Source: Burkholderiales bacterium
Lineage (GTDB): Bacteria > Pseudomonadota > Gammaproteobacteria > Burkholderiales > Burkholderiaceae_D
Length of the DNA stretch: 43,173 nt
Reading direction: 5' to 3'
NCBI GenBank assembly: GCA_026399895.1
Contig: JAPLQC010000043.1
Coordinates: 1 to 43,173 of the forward strand
Each line of letters begins with the position of its first letter. Position 1 is the first letter of the stretch. The notes under the pieces were generated by a model, which did not search any database, had not been told where the DNA came from, and saw only the letters and a program-made list of their open reading frames with translations. Below are positions 15,620-23,788 of the stretch, piece by piece. The translations under genes were made by a program, and so were the position numbers.

Positions 15620-18600
15620 CGTTCCAGTGTTGGTGCACGCTCAGGGAACTGCGCGGGCCAGGGCAAAGCGGTAGTCTTGCCGGGTTCTGATAGCGTCATA
15701 CCGACGAATACGCGCACCGGTCGTGCACGCGAGGTCGGATCGCGCTCGTCTGACTGTATAGGTACCTCGAGTTTTATCAGCGAGTTGCGCGTGTCGGAAA
15801 CCTCGTTAGCGCGCATCAGCTGCATCATGTCGAGTAATGCCCAGGGTCCTTCAAAGCGAAATACGGCGTTTTTGCGGCTGACTTCCAGATAGTGGTTTTC
15901 AGGATCAGCGCGCGGTACGATCGGTACATCATTCGCGAAACGGAGCGAGATACGCACCGGCTCACCGACTCGCCACCGAAGCGCGCGCGGCGCATCGCGT
16001 AAGCCGAGCGTTTGATCGCCGATCGTGATCGACCAGTCGATGATCTTGTTACCGTCTTGTTCTCCGTTGGTATTGGCGCGGAATTTAACCATCACGTCCA
16101 AGCCTGCTGGCGCAGCAGGATCATTTGGGAACAGAGAGCTCATCAATTGCCTGACTTGTACTGCTTGCGCTGCGAAGTCACGAATTGGTATTGCTGAGCC
16201 TTCGGGTACATTGTTGCGTGCGAAGACTTCGGCCGAGACATTCGGCAACCTTTGCAGCAGCATGCTGACATCGCTTTGATCAGCTGCCGCGATTGCATTG
16301 AACTCGTTGCCGCGCAACATGCTGCGCTGACCAATGAAAGGGCGGCGCCCCTTGAGTAGCTTGTTGAAATCGGCTGCAAAAGTACGCCATTGCTCTACGA
16401 ATGAGCGCCGATCAAGCGCGAGACAGCGGCGGCTGACAGTGCGGTGAAGCTCGGCATGTCGCTCAGTGAAATAGTTGTTGGTACGCTTGGGTGGCTCATG
16501 GGCGCGCAACACTGTGAGACAGGTTGGTGCATCAAGCTCGCGTGTTAATTCATTCACGAAGCGCTCGAGCTTTAGCGCACTGCTTTTCGGGTCCTTGGCG
16601 GTGTGTAGTTCGATCTCACGTGCGATGCTCTGCCAGCGAGTCAGATCGCCGTTTGTCCGCGAGTCTGCGGGTAAAGCACTGCGTAGTAGTTGTACTTGTG
16701 CAGACAAGGTTTGCAGTACAGACATCTGATTTCTCAGGTAGTCGGCAGCGTCATCACTCTGTGCAAATAAGACTAAGCGATCGCGCAACTCACTGCGCCC
16801 ATCATCGCTCTCATCCAAAATCTGATAGGGATGCGCGCTTTGGAGGGCGTCATTAAGTAGTTTGAGACGACCCGATGCGTCATTGACGAGAATCGATTGT
16901 AGGGCATTGGCTTCACCGTCCTGACCTAATTCTCTGAGCAACAGAATCAGTTTCCTGACTTGCTGGCTCGTCATTTCATAGGATGCCGTTGAAGCTTGTG
17001 TGTGATCGGATGCGGCAGATCCGCGATCAAGTCGTGTGTAGGCATGGCCAATCAAATCTACCAGCCGAAGCGCGTATTGGTAATCGATCAGATCGTTAAC
17101 AGCTTCTTGTATACCCGAGGGGAACTTCGGTAGGTCTTCGGTCAAATACTTACGATGTCCTTCACCCAGTTTGATGGCGCGTGCGAGTTCATCGGTATTC
17201 CATTGCACTAAAGTATTGCGTGGTGTTGTCTCCAATGCGTCGCCGACCGCCGGTTGCATGAAGGGTTGCGCTAGTAAATGATCGAGTGCAGCGAGCAAGG
17301 CGAGGCGCTCGCCTGACATCTGCAAGCTTCCTTGCTTACCTTCAGTACTGATACCCATTTCGGTGCCGGAGCCGAACAGCGCAACAAAGCGTTGGCGTGC
17401 GCGGAAAAAATCTTCTTTCGAGCGGCGTTCTATATCGGCGATCGCAGGATTGCTAATCAGATCATTATCAGCAAACTGCTTCATTAGCTTGTCATAGGAT
17501 GGCCCAAGCTTCAGCTCTTCGTTTAGTAGCCAAGCACCGTAGCCGGTGGCAAGTAAAGATCGTTGTTCATTCAGTGCATCACGTAAGCGGCGATAGCTGA
17601 GGATGACCTCGCTGCTGCCGGGCGCGTCTTTGCCACCGAACAGATTCAAGACGGCGTTGCGGGCATTGATGACGCGCTCTTCATTACGAAGCAGGGCGTT
17701 GTCAGTGAATAGCTGATGGTTCAAGGCCAGTGCGGCGCGTGTAAAGCCGCAGCTGACGGCGCTCGAGACCGCAGCGTGATCGACCAAAACAACCTCTTTC
17801 GCGGCTGCATTACGAAACAGTGTGACACTCGCCTCAAGATCACCAGGTAACTCGGCGCCGAGCATATCGAGTACCAGCATACGCAGTGATGCTTGGCTAT
17901 TCTTGTGTGGTGTACCGAGATGCAGCAAGCTGCTGACATTTGTCTCCAAACGTGTCACATCGCTGGCGTAGCGCTGTAGCGTGACGAACTCGTTCATTCG
18001 TTCAAGCGCAACCGTCGCGACGGTACCGGTCATGGGTGAGGTACTCAATAACTGAGGACCATCGCAATCAGTACTGCCACCGGTTAGGTGGTAAGTTATC
18101 GGATTCAGTGGCGCATGAGTCAACTCAGCTGTGCGTCGGTACACTGCCTGTTGCAGTGTACGCACACCCAGATCAGAGAATTCACTAGCGATGCGTTGCT
18201 TGGCGCGTTCGCGCACATCGTCGAACATCGGCCATGATCCCGGCATGAATGGGTTGATGAAGCTGGTGTCATATAGCGGAGTAGTACGGTTTAGCCGACG
18301 AGACTGTAACTCCTCAAGTCCAATCATCAGCTGTAGAGCAGTTTTACGGTACCACTCGAATTCGATACGCTCACCGGTATTGCTGGCCTGCGCACGGTAC
18401 TCGATATCTCGTTTCAAACCCTCCAAGCCTTCGGCCAGTACCGGTAGTACGCGTTGCAACTGTATGGTGGTAATGATGATGCCAAAGGCATAGGCCAGGG
18501 GTATGCCTACCGCCAACCAGCGACCGATCCGGCTCATCAGTGGCCGCGCTAGCTTTTGTGAGTGCGCAGCGCGTGATAAGCCAAATTCGGCGAATACCTT

Positions 18601-19605
18601 GGACTCCATCACTCCGCGCAGGAACATTGGCCGCTCGGTGGTGCCACTGAGGTAAATGCCGCGCAAGAAAAACGGTTCGTGGAAAGCATTCGGCCGCATC
18701 AAGGCATCGAGATAATCCCGCGCACCGGTGCGTAGTGCAGCGATTTGCGAAGGCAGCAGGAATACTTCTGTCGCTGAACGCAACGTCGTCTGTGAGGCGA
18801 ATAATTCGGCGCTACTATCGATCAGGTTTTGTTCTACCTGATCGAACGCTTCGTCGACCCATCCTGCCTGGAAGAGTGTTGACGGTTGATGCGGTGAAGA
18901 CCAGCCTAGCATGCCGTCTTGCATGGATGGCGGCAGCGCTTGCGCAAAGTCGGCAAAGCCAGGCAATTGCTCGCATCCGGTAACCACCACATATACCGCG
19001 AAGCGCATGGCATAGCGATTCTGTGCAATCCAGATGCGGCGGCTGGCCGCATCCGCGCGCGCGCGTAGATGTTCGCGTCCTTGGGGGCTGCGATCGGCCA
19101 GCATGGCGGCTGGTACTGCGATCACGACGGAATCCAGCGGACGCTGCGGACGGTACTTTCCGCACATGGCAACAAAGGCTTCCCAGCGTTTTTCTTGGGT
19201 ATCGCTGGCGATGGCGTCGTCCAGTTGCTCGGCGTTTAGCTCGATCACAACGCCGCGATCGAACAGATGCCAATGCAGCCCGGTTTGTGACGGTATGAGT
19301 GATTCACCCGCCAGAACATTCGATAGCCCGCAGCGCTCAATCGCTGGACGCACTGTCTCGTCACCATCATGCAGGAGCACCACCCAAGGGATGTCATAGC
19401 GCTTGCTACGATCGGCGATATTGCGTTCAATCGTTTTGATTGCTTCGTCGAATGATGCCCGTAGGCGGCCAATATCCAGCAGGGCACGGCGTGTACTGGC
19501 TTTATCGGCCTCCTGATCAACACCTGCGCGCAGCGCGATCAGCAGCACGCCAAGCGCTATCAATAGCAGGCCCACAATCATAGCGATAGTCAGGCCGTTA
19601 TCCAC
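15616..19605 (-). CDS. tssM: T6SS membrane-complex protein TssM (IcmF family), degenerate NTPase site
   Basis: Inner-membrane backbone of the T6SS trans-envelope complex, 1329 aa from a GTG at 19605. The GTG overlaps the tssL stop by 8 bp and has GAGG upstream; a TTG at 19659 would add 18 residues. TM1 is at about 4-25 and TM2 at about 362-382, enclosing a G-protein-like domain. There the Walker A place reads WVVLLHDGDETV (about 74-85) and the guanine-type motif reads TGCEQLPGF instead of TKxDxxPGF, so nucleotide binding looks lost. The long periplasmic part ends with the beta-rich ImcF C-terminus that contacts TssJ. Family members without Walker A are known, so the protein may still work. 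It overlaps tssA by 4 bp. Confidence 0.93.
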   Translation of the reverse strand: MDNGLTIAMIVGLLLIALGVLLIALRAGVDQEADKASTRRALLDIGRLRASFDEAIKTIERNIADRSKRYDIPWVVLLHDGDETVRPAIERCGLSNVLAGESLIPSQTGLHWHLFDRGVVIELNAEQLDDAIASDTQEKRWEAFVAMCGKYRPQRPLDSVVIAVPAAMLADRSPQGREHLRARADAASRRIWIAQNRYAMRFAVYVVVTGCEQLPGFADFAQALPPSMQDGMLGWSSPHQPSTLFQAGWVDEAFDQVEQNLIDSSAELFASQTTLRSATEVFLLPSQIAALRTGARDYLDALMRPNAFHEPFFLRGIYLSGTTERPMFLRGVMESKVFAEFGLSRAAHSQKLARPLMSRIGRWLAVGIPLAYAFGIIITTIQLQRVLPVLAEGLEGLKRDIEYRAQASNTGERIEFEWYRKTALQLMIGLEELQSRRLNRTTPLYDTSFINPFMPGSWPMFDDVRERAKQRIASEFSDLGVRTLQQAVYRRTAELTHAPLNPITYHLTGGSTDCDGPQLLSTSPMTGTVATVALERMNEFVTLQRYASDVTRLETNVSSLLHLGTPHKNSQASLRMLVLDMLGAELPGDLEASVTLFRNAAAKEVVLVDHAAVSSAVSCGFTRAALALNHQLFTDNALLRNEERVINARNAVLNLFGGKDAPGSSEVILSYRRLRDALNEQRSLLATGYGAWLLNEELKLGPSYDKLMKQFADNDLISNPAIADIERRSKEDFFRARQRFVALFGSGTEMGISTEGKQGSLQMSGERLALLAALDHLLAQPFMQPAVGDALETTPRNTLVQWNTDELARAIKLGEGHRKYLTEDLPKFPSGIQEAVNDLIDYQYALRLVDLIGHAYTRLDRGSAASDHTQASTASYEMTSQQVRKLILLLRELGQDGEANALQSILVNDASGRLKLLNDALQSAHPYQILDESDDGRSELRDRLVLFAQSDDAADYLRNQMSVLQTLSAQVQLLRSALPADSRTNGDLTRWQSIAREIELHTAKDPKSSALKLERFVNELTRELDAPTCLTVLRAHEPPKRTNNYFTERHAELHRTVSRRCLALDRRSFVEQWRTFAADFNKLLKGRRPFIGQRSMLRGNEFNAIAAADQSDVSMLLQRLPNVSAEVFARNNVPEGSAIPIRDFAAQAVQVRQLMSSLFPNDPAAPAGLDVMVKFRANTNGEQDGNKIIDWSITIGDQTLGLRDAPRALRWRVGEPVRISLRFANDVPIVPRADPENHYLEVSRKNAVFRFEGPWALLDMMQLMRANEVSDTRNSLIKLEVPIQSDERDPTSRARPVRVFVGMTLSEPGKTTALPWPAQFPERAPTLER

Positions 19606-20500
19606 GCTCGGCCTCGCTGGGTATGCGCTGCTTGAGCTGAGTTGGTGGCGAGGGTTCAAGCGCCTTGCGCACGGGTGCGGTCGTCACGCGCCACGCCACC
19701 TGTGACAGCGCAATCAGTAGCAGCATGGTGCCGATAAAACCCAGCGTACCGCGGCTAAAGCGAAAAAACCGTACCGGCACGATATTCGATAGCGGGTAGC
19801 GGTAGGCTTGCGGCGAGAGTACACGGTCGCTCAGGTCGGGCTGGCCCGCCAGGTTCGGCCCCAGTTTGGCATCACGCCGGTAAATCAAGCGAAACAGCGA
19901 ATCGCGTAACGGCTGCAGAGCGTCATCCGCTCTCAGGCCACGATGGCGGCCTTCAAATCCCGTAGAAATCGCAAACAAGTACAGCGCTGCCATCGATGGC
20001 GCTGTATCGCCTGCACCTGCTAGGAGTGCGTCTATACGCTGGAAGATCTGATCACCCGCCACACTGCTACCAAACAATCGGGTCTCGATTAGGGTTTCGG
20101 TGAACCGAGCGCGTCCAGGCCAATCACGCGATAGCAATAGCTCGTCTGCCATGGCGGCCATCAGGTAGCGAAGCTCATCCGTTGCTGCGCGCGCAGCAGT
20201 ACTTTCGCTATGCGACAGATCGAGTGTCTTTGCGCTGATGATGCGTGCGATACGTTCAGAAGCTTCTTGCGCCAATTGACGTGCCTGCTCGGCAGGCTCA
20301 TCGTCGGCGGTAACGGGTACCGACAAGGTTTCTATCACTTGCAATACCTCGGCCACAAAATCACGTAACTGCTTTAGCAGAATGGTGCTTCGACGCTCAC
20401 CATGCTCTGCCATAGATGTGATGGTCGGTGCGAGTGCATCCACCGTCGCCTTCATGGCTGACGTTTGACTGAGCGGCGTGGGGATATAGAGCTTGCCCAT
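19598..20500 (-). CDS. tssL: T6SS membrane-complex protein TssL (DotU family)
   Basis: Tail-anchored inner-membrane protein of 300 aa that links the TssM-TssJ complex to the baseplate. The DotU domain is recognised by ELRYLMAAMADELLL, followed by ARFTETLIETRLFGSSVAGD and YLFAISTGFEGR. A single helix lies near the C-terminus (about 252-271), with only about 27 residues after it. There is thus no peptidoglycan-binding OmpA-like domain as found in extended TssL proteins, and the complex must be anchored otherwise. It lies 23 bp after tssK and overlaps tssM. Confidence 0.93.
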   Translation of the reverse strand: MGKLYIPTPLSQTSAMKATVDALAPTITSMAEHGERRSTILLKQLRDFVAEVLQVIETLSVPVTADDEPAEQARQLAQEASERIARIISAKTLDLSHSESTAARAATDELRYLMAAMADELLLSRDWPGRARFTETLIETRLFGSSVAGDQIFQRIDALLAGAGDTAPSMAALYLFAISTGFEGRHRGLRADDALQPLRDSLFRLIYRRDAKLGPNLAGQPDLSDRVLSPQAYRYPLSNIVPVRFFRFSRGTLGFIGTMLLLIALSQVAWRVTTAPVRKALEPSPPTQLKQRIPSEAERG

Positions 20501-20523
20501 AATGGTATCCAGCGCGAAGCGCC

Positions 20524-21846
20524 TTAGCGACCCTGTGTCCGTATGAATAGTTGCATGCTGCCGGGATGCATCTTGCTACCAGCACGCCCGGAGCCGCCCA
20601 CTAGCAAGCGGCTATCCGCGCGCATCAGTTCAGGTCCGGGGATGATTTCATAAAGAATCACGCCGGGTAAGCCATGCAACTGCATCTCGGGCGCGGCTGC
20701 GATACGTGCACGTCGATAACCGAGTACACGTTTTTCGCGCAGCTCATTGAATACATGCGAGGGTCCGATCAGGGCACTATCCATCCAATCTTCAATCTCA
20801 CTGGATAGGCCGCCTTTCAGACCAACCACCAAACGCTTACCCACCCACTCGGGTCGCAGCGTCAGCTCGAACGCGCCATTCGCCCAGTCGAATGCCACTT
20901 CGCGATAGTCCTGGCTGATCTCTGCCAAGTTGTCTTGTAATTCTTTGAGCAAGGGCAGCAAACTGAGATGCGGCTGTGCATGCACATAGGGCGGTGGTGT
21001 GATTGGTAATGCACCTGGGCGCAGCAGTGACATCGGGCCGAGTAAATTGCATAGCGCGAGATAGAGCGGGTAGGGTGGTATCACCGGGTTTTGCAGCTGC
21101 GCTTCAAGTGCTGGCATGACGGGCACTAAACAGGCAAGGCGCTGCGTCAGCATGACGCGCTCACCACGTTGCTCGGTAGAGGGTAGTCCAGCAAGCTGTC
21201 GCGCGATGAAAGCGGCCTTGCTGCGTAGCGTACGGCTAAACTCGCGCAGCGCATCCAGCAAGTCAGGCGCAGCTTGCAGATCTAGCAGCGCTGGCAATGC
21301 CGGGCCGAGCTTGATCATGCCATCGTCTTCCATCACATTCGCGATCGCCATGCCGATGGCGAGTGGTGGTGGTGCATCTCCGATCGAGAGCGAGAGGTTA
21401 GGAATCAGACGTGGAATATCTGCCGGTGCAGCATCCGAGACCTCATCTTCCAACAATTCACTCTTAACGGACAAAAAGCGTGCGCTGATTTCCGGTGTTT
21501 TCATGTTGCGCGATACCGGCAGGGATAGCCAGACGGTTTGCGCATGCAAAGCGAGCTGATCGCGCGCCGGGTCGAGCTTGAGTGATAGTTCGGGTGCGCG
21601 TGCGTCTTGCGGATCGAGCATGATCGCTGTGCCATCAGGCAGGATGGCTTCCAACTCGAGCAAACGCAAAACCCCTGCGGGTAGCAGCGATAAATCGAAC
21701 TTCAGTCGCTTCACACCCCAGCCGTAAGGGCTGCTATTCAATGTGTGCCATGCAATCAAGGCATCGACACGAGCCGACTCCAGCTGAAAATGCTGCGGCG
21801 ACAACAGCATGCCCTCGTGCCACTGTATGCGATCAGGACACTTCAT
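20524..21846 (-). CDS. tssK: T6SS baseplate protein TssK
   Basis: Baseplate subunit of 440 aa that connects the baseplate to the TssL/TssM membrane complex. The N-terminus is diagnostic: MKCPDRIQWHEGMLLSPQHF. The ATG at 21846 is chosen because this conserved start follows GGAGG at a spacing of 7; a TTG two codons upstream is less likely. The rest shows normal family features (LPDGTAIMLDP, FRELREK-like FNELREKRVLGYRRARI). It lies 35 bp after tssJ and 23 bp before tssL. Confidence 0.95.
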   Translation of the reverse strand: MKCPDRIQWHEGMLLSPQHFQLESARVDALIAWHTLNSSPYGWGVKRLKFDLSLLPAGVLRLLELEAILPDGTAIMLDPQDARAPELSLKLDPARDQLALHAQTVWLSLPVSRNMKTPEISARFLSVKSELLEDEVSDAAPADIPRLIPNLSLSIGDAPPPLAIGMAIANVMEDDGMIKLGPALPALLDLQAAPDLLDALREFSRTLRSKAAFIARQLAGLPSTEQRGERVMLTQRLACLVPVMPALEAQLQNPVIPPYPLYLALCNLLGPMSLLRPGALPITPPPYVHAQPHLSLLPLLKELQDNLAEISQDYREVAFDWANGAFELTLRPEWVGKRLVVGLKGGLSSEIEDWMDSALIGPSHVFNELREKRVLGYRRARIAAAPEMQLHGLPGVILYEIIPGPELMRADSRLLVGGSGRAGSKMHPGSMQLFIRTQGR

Positions 21847-21881
21847 CGCCAACCTCCATATCGGTTTGATTGTGGGCGCAT

Positions 21882-22361
21882 TTATTTCTCCAAACTGTAA
21901 ACAGTGAATTCATTCGCGCCGAAGGCCAGCTGTACTCGCCCGCGCAGTGAGTCAATACGCGCAAGATGCGGACCGGCGACCAAGTAATCCGCAAACACCA
22001 AGGCAGCTGCAACGCGCCGCCCTGACCAGCGCTTGCCAGGTAAGGTGAGCGACTCGCCCGGTGCTAACTCAAGGCTGTCGATACTGAGCACATCAGGGTA
22101 GGTTTTACGCAGGCCATTACGGCCGCTGAACCAATCGCGTGCGCTCATGCCGAGCAGACGCTGTGCCAATGCCTCGTCACTGACCAGCACCACATCAATC
22201 GCTAAGGGATAGTCGCGATTCGCACCAGCGTCGACGCTCACCGCGACCGATTCCCAGTCCAGCTTGACGCCCGCAGGCATCACATAGTCTTTGACAGTGC
22301 TGCATCCCGATAGCGTGAGCATCACGAGCATCACGAGAGTCAACTGAAAATTCAGAAACAT
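21882..22361 (-). CDS. tssJ: T6SS outer-membrane lipoprotein TssJ
   Basis: Lipoprotein of 159 aa anchoring the TssM complex to the outer membrane. The signal has hydrophobic LTLVMLVMLT and lipobox LSGC with Cys20, then a beta-sandwich domain (DYPLAIDVVLVSDEALAQRL, LTLPGKRW) typical of TssJ. I start at 22361 because it gives a normal lipoprotein signal length. An ATG at 22469 overlaps the previous stop by ATGA and would add 36 residues before the signal. Ribosome-site evidence is poor for 22361, so the start is not certain. Confidence 0.9.
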   Translation of the reverse strand: MFLNFQLTLVMLVMLTLSGCSTVKDYVMPAGVKLDWESVAVSVDAGANRDYPLAIDVVLVSDEALAQRLLGMSARDWFSGRNGLRKTYPDVLSIDSLELAPGESLTLPGKRWSGRRVAAALVFADYLVAGPHLARIDSLRGRVQLAFGANEFTVYSLEK

Positions 22362-22465
22362 AGGCTGCTTAAACCGTAGATTCCTATGCGAGCTGGTGCA
22401 CGATATTTGTGTCTGTGCATGTGCATCTGCATATTTTTGTGCTTGGCTGAGATGCGTGGTGTTCC

Positions 22466-22771
22466 TCATGGCGCAGCCCTCGAAGCGCTTGGTGCTGTAG
22501 CTTCGGCATCACTACGGTTGGCAGCATTTGGCGCATCAATTGGTGCGCTAGTTGGTGCGCTGCTTGCTGTATTGCTTGAGGTGTTCTTCGGTGCCATTGT
22601 TGCGGCGCCATAGACGTTTTCACCATGTACCTTGGCATGTGCTGCTTGGTCTTCATTTGCCTGCCGCAGCCCTAACTCGAAGCCGAGCATTAAGAGCAGC
22701 AGAACAACAGCGCTAGCGCAGGCGCTGATGATGACTACCAGCCGGGGCGTAAGTAGGAGCGAGATCTTCAT
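22466..22771 (-). CDS. Small single-helix membrane protein in T6SS operon
   Basis: A 101-aa protein with one N-terminal helix (about 9-33, rich in V, I, A and L) followed by a low-complexity, Ala/Ser/Pro/Asn-rich tail that is probably periplasmic. Family unknown to me. The ATG at 22771 overlaps the stop of the DUF4280 gene by ATGA, which fixes the start. It sits between the PAAR-like gene and tssJ. It may be an accessory membrane protein, or an immunity or adaptor protein for the adjacent cassette; neither can be shown from the sequence. Confidence 0.6.
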   Translation of the reverse strand: MKISLLLTPRLVVIISACASAVVLLLLMLGFELGLRQANEDQAAHAKVHGENVYGAATMAPKNTSSNTASSAPTSAPIDAPNAANRSDAEATAPSASRAAP

Positions 22772-23154
22772 GCCACTGCCACCGTGAATTGTCCTGCCAT
22801 CGACACCTGAATCACACCGCCCCAATTGCAGGCGAGTGTTGAGCTATCGTTCAGTGCAGGCATGTTGGCGATTTGCACTGTGGGCGAGCCCGGGGCCCAG
22901 GGTGCGCTGGTTGCAGGTATACAGGGCATTGGGGTCAGCGCACCGAGTGCCGCCGCAGTCGCCGCAGCGACCATCGGGTTCGCTAAGGAGTTACACATAC
23001 CGAACGGCGGTATGTTCAGCATAGGTACGTGGTCCATGATGTTGGCCGAGGGCGCACCCGACAGCACACGATTGGCGGGTAACACGTTGAGCGTAGATGG
23101 CGCTGCGCCGAACGGACACTTCAGCATCGCCCCTGAGCACACGAGATTACTCAT
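22768..23154 (-). CDS. PAAR-like DUF4280 spike-tip protein
   Basis: A 128-aa protein of the DUF4280 type, related in shape and position to PAAR proteins that cap the VgrG spike. Recognised by CSGAMLKCPFGAAPS, NIPPFGMCNSLANP, LTPMPCIPATSAPW and the Cys-rich C-terminus LACNWGGVIQVS; the conserved Cys residues are in the expected order. It has no C-terminal toxin extension, so any effector must be loaded separately. It overlaps both neighbours by ATGA. No conventional PAAR gene is in the window, so this is probably the tip protein of this T6SS. Confidence 0.85.
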   Translation of the reverse strand: MSNLVCSGAMLKCPFGAAPSTLNVLPANRVLSGAPSANIMDHVPMLNIPPFGMCNSLANPMVAAATAAALGALTPMPCIPATSAPWAPGSPTVQIANMPALNDSSTLACNWGGVIQVSMAGQFTVAVA

Positions 23155-23786
23155 GGCTCACCCCGCAACAGTTGTTCGACACGTTTGACCAGCGTGGGAC
23201 CAGGTGCGCCGAGTGCTTTGCCGCTTTGATCAAATTGGCGCGCCGCGCCTTGCATCAGTCCGCGCTCGAAGTCGATACGCTCCATCACTTGCCCATTCGG
23301 CCAGTAGCGCAGCGACGGTCCGTGCAGTGCGTTGGCTTGATAGCTAGCGCGTTGAAGTAGCGCACCATCCATACCGAAGTCGTCGACCGTACCGTCGAGC
23401 TTGCCCGCGCGATAATGCGCGCGGCGCACTAGACGCCCCTGTGCGTAGTAGCGTGCTTCACCCTCCAGATGACCTGCGACATAACTCAGTTCAGCGGCTA
23501 GATTGCCCGCAGCGTCGAATAATTTTGTCGGGCCATGGGCGATGCCGTTTGCAAATTGCTGCTGCATTTGCGGTAATGGCCCGTTGTAATACTCGCTCAA
23601 GCCATGGCGAGCACCGTTTTGATAGTTGGCGCGTTGCAGTGTCCGTCCGGCGGTATCAAAACTTTGCAGTGCGCCATGCAGCGCGCCTTGCTGTGTGCTG
23701 ATGTTGTGCAGCAAGCGGCCGCTCTCATCCCTTAGTTCGAGAAGGGAAGGGGTTGTCGTTGGTTGGGCTAGGTTATTCATCATCAT
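23151..23786 (-). CDS. MORN-repeat protein in vgrG cassette
   Basis: A 211-aa protein made of about seven MORN_2-type repeats of about 22 residues, visible as recurring G-LHG, G-RHG, GIAHGP and G-LEGEARYY patterns with aromatic residues (EYYNG, ARYYAQG, RYWPNG). Proteins with such repeats are often annotated as YwqK-type antitoxins, though that label is weak. It lies between vgrG and the DUF4280 gene. I choose the ATG at 23786; a TTG at 23792 overlaps the vgrG stop. Possible roles are chaperone or adaptor for loading onto the spike, or immunity. The repeats are seen; the role is inference. Confidence 0.78.
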   Translation of the reverse strand: MMMNNLAQPTTTPSLLELRDESGRLLHNISTQQGALHGALQSFDTAGRTLQRANYQNGARHGLSEYYNGPLPQMQQQFANGIAHGPTKLFDAAGNLAAELSYVAGHLEGEARYYAQGRLVRRAHYRAGKLDGTVDDFGMDGALLQRASYQANALHGPSLRYWPNGQVMERIDFERGLMQGAARQFDQSGKALGAPGPTLVKRVEQLLRGEP

Positions 23787-23788
23787 GC

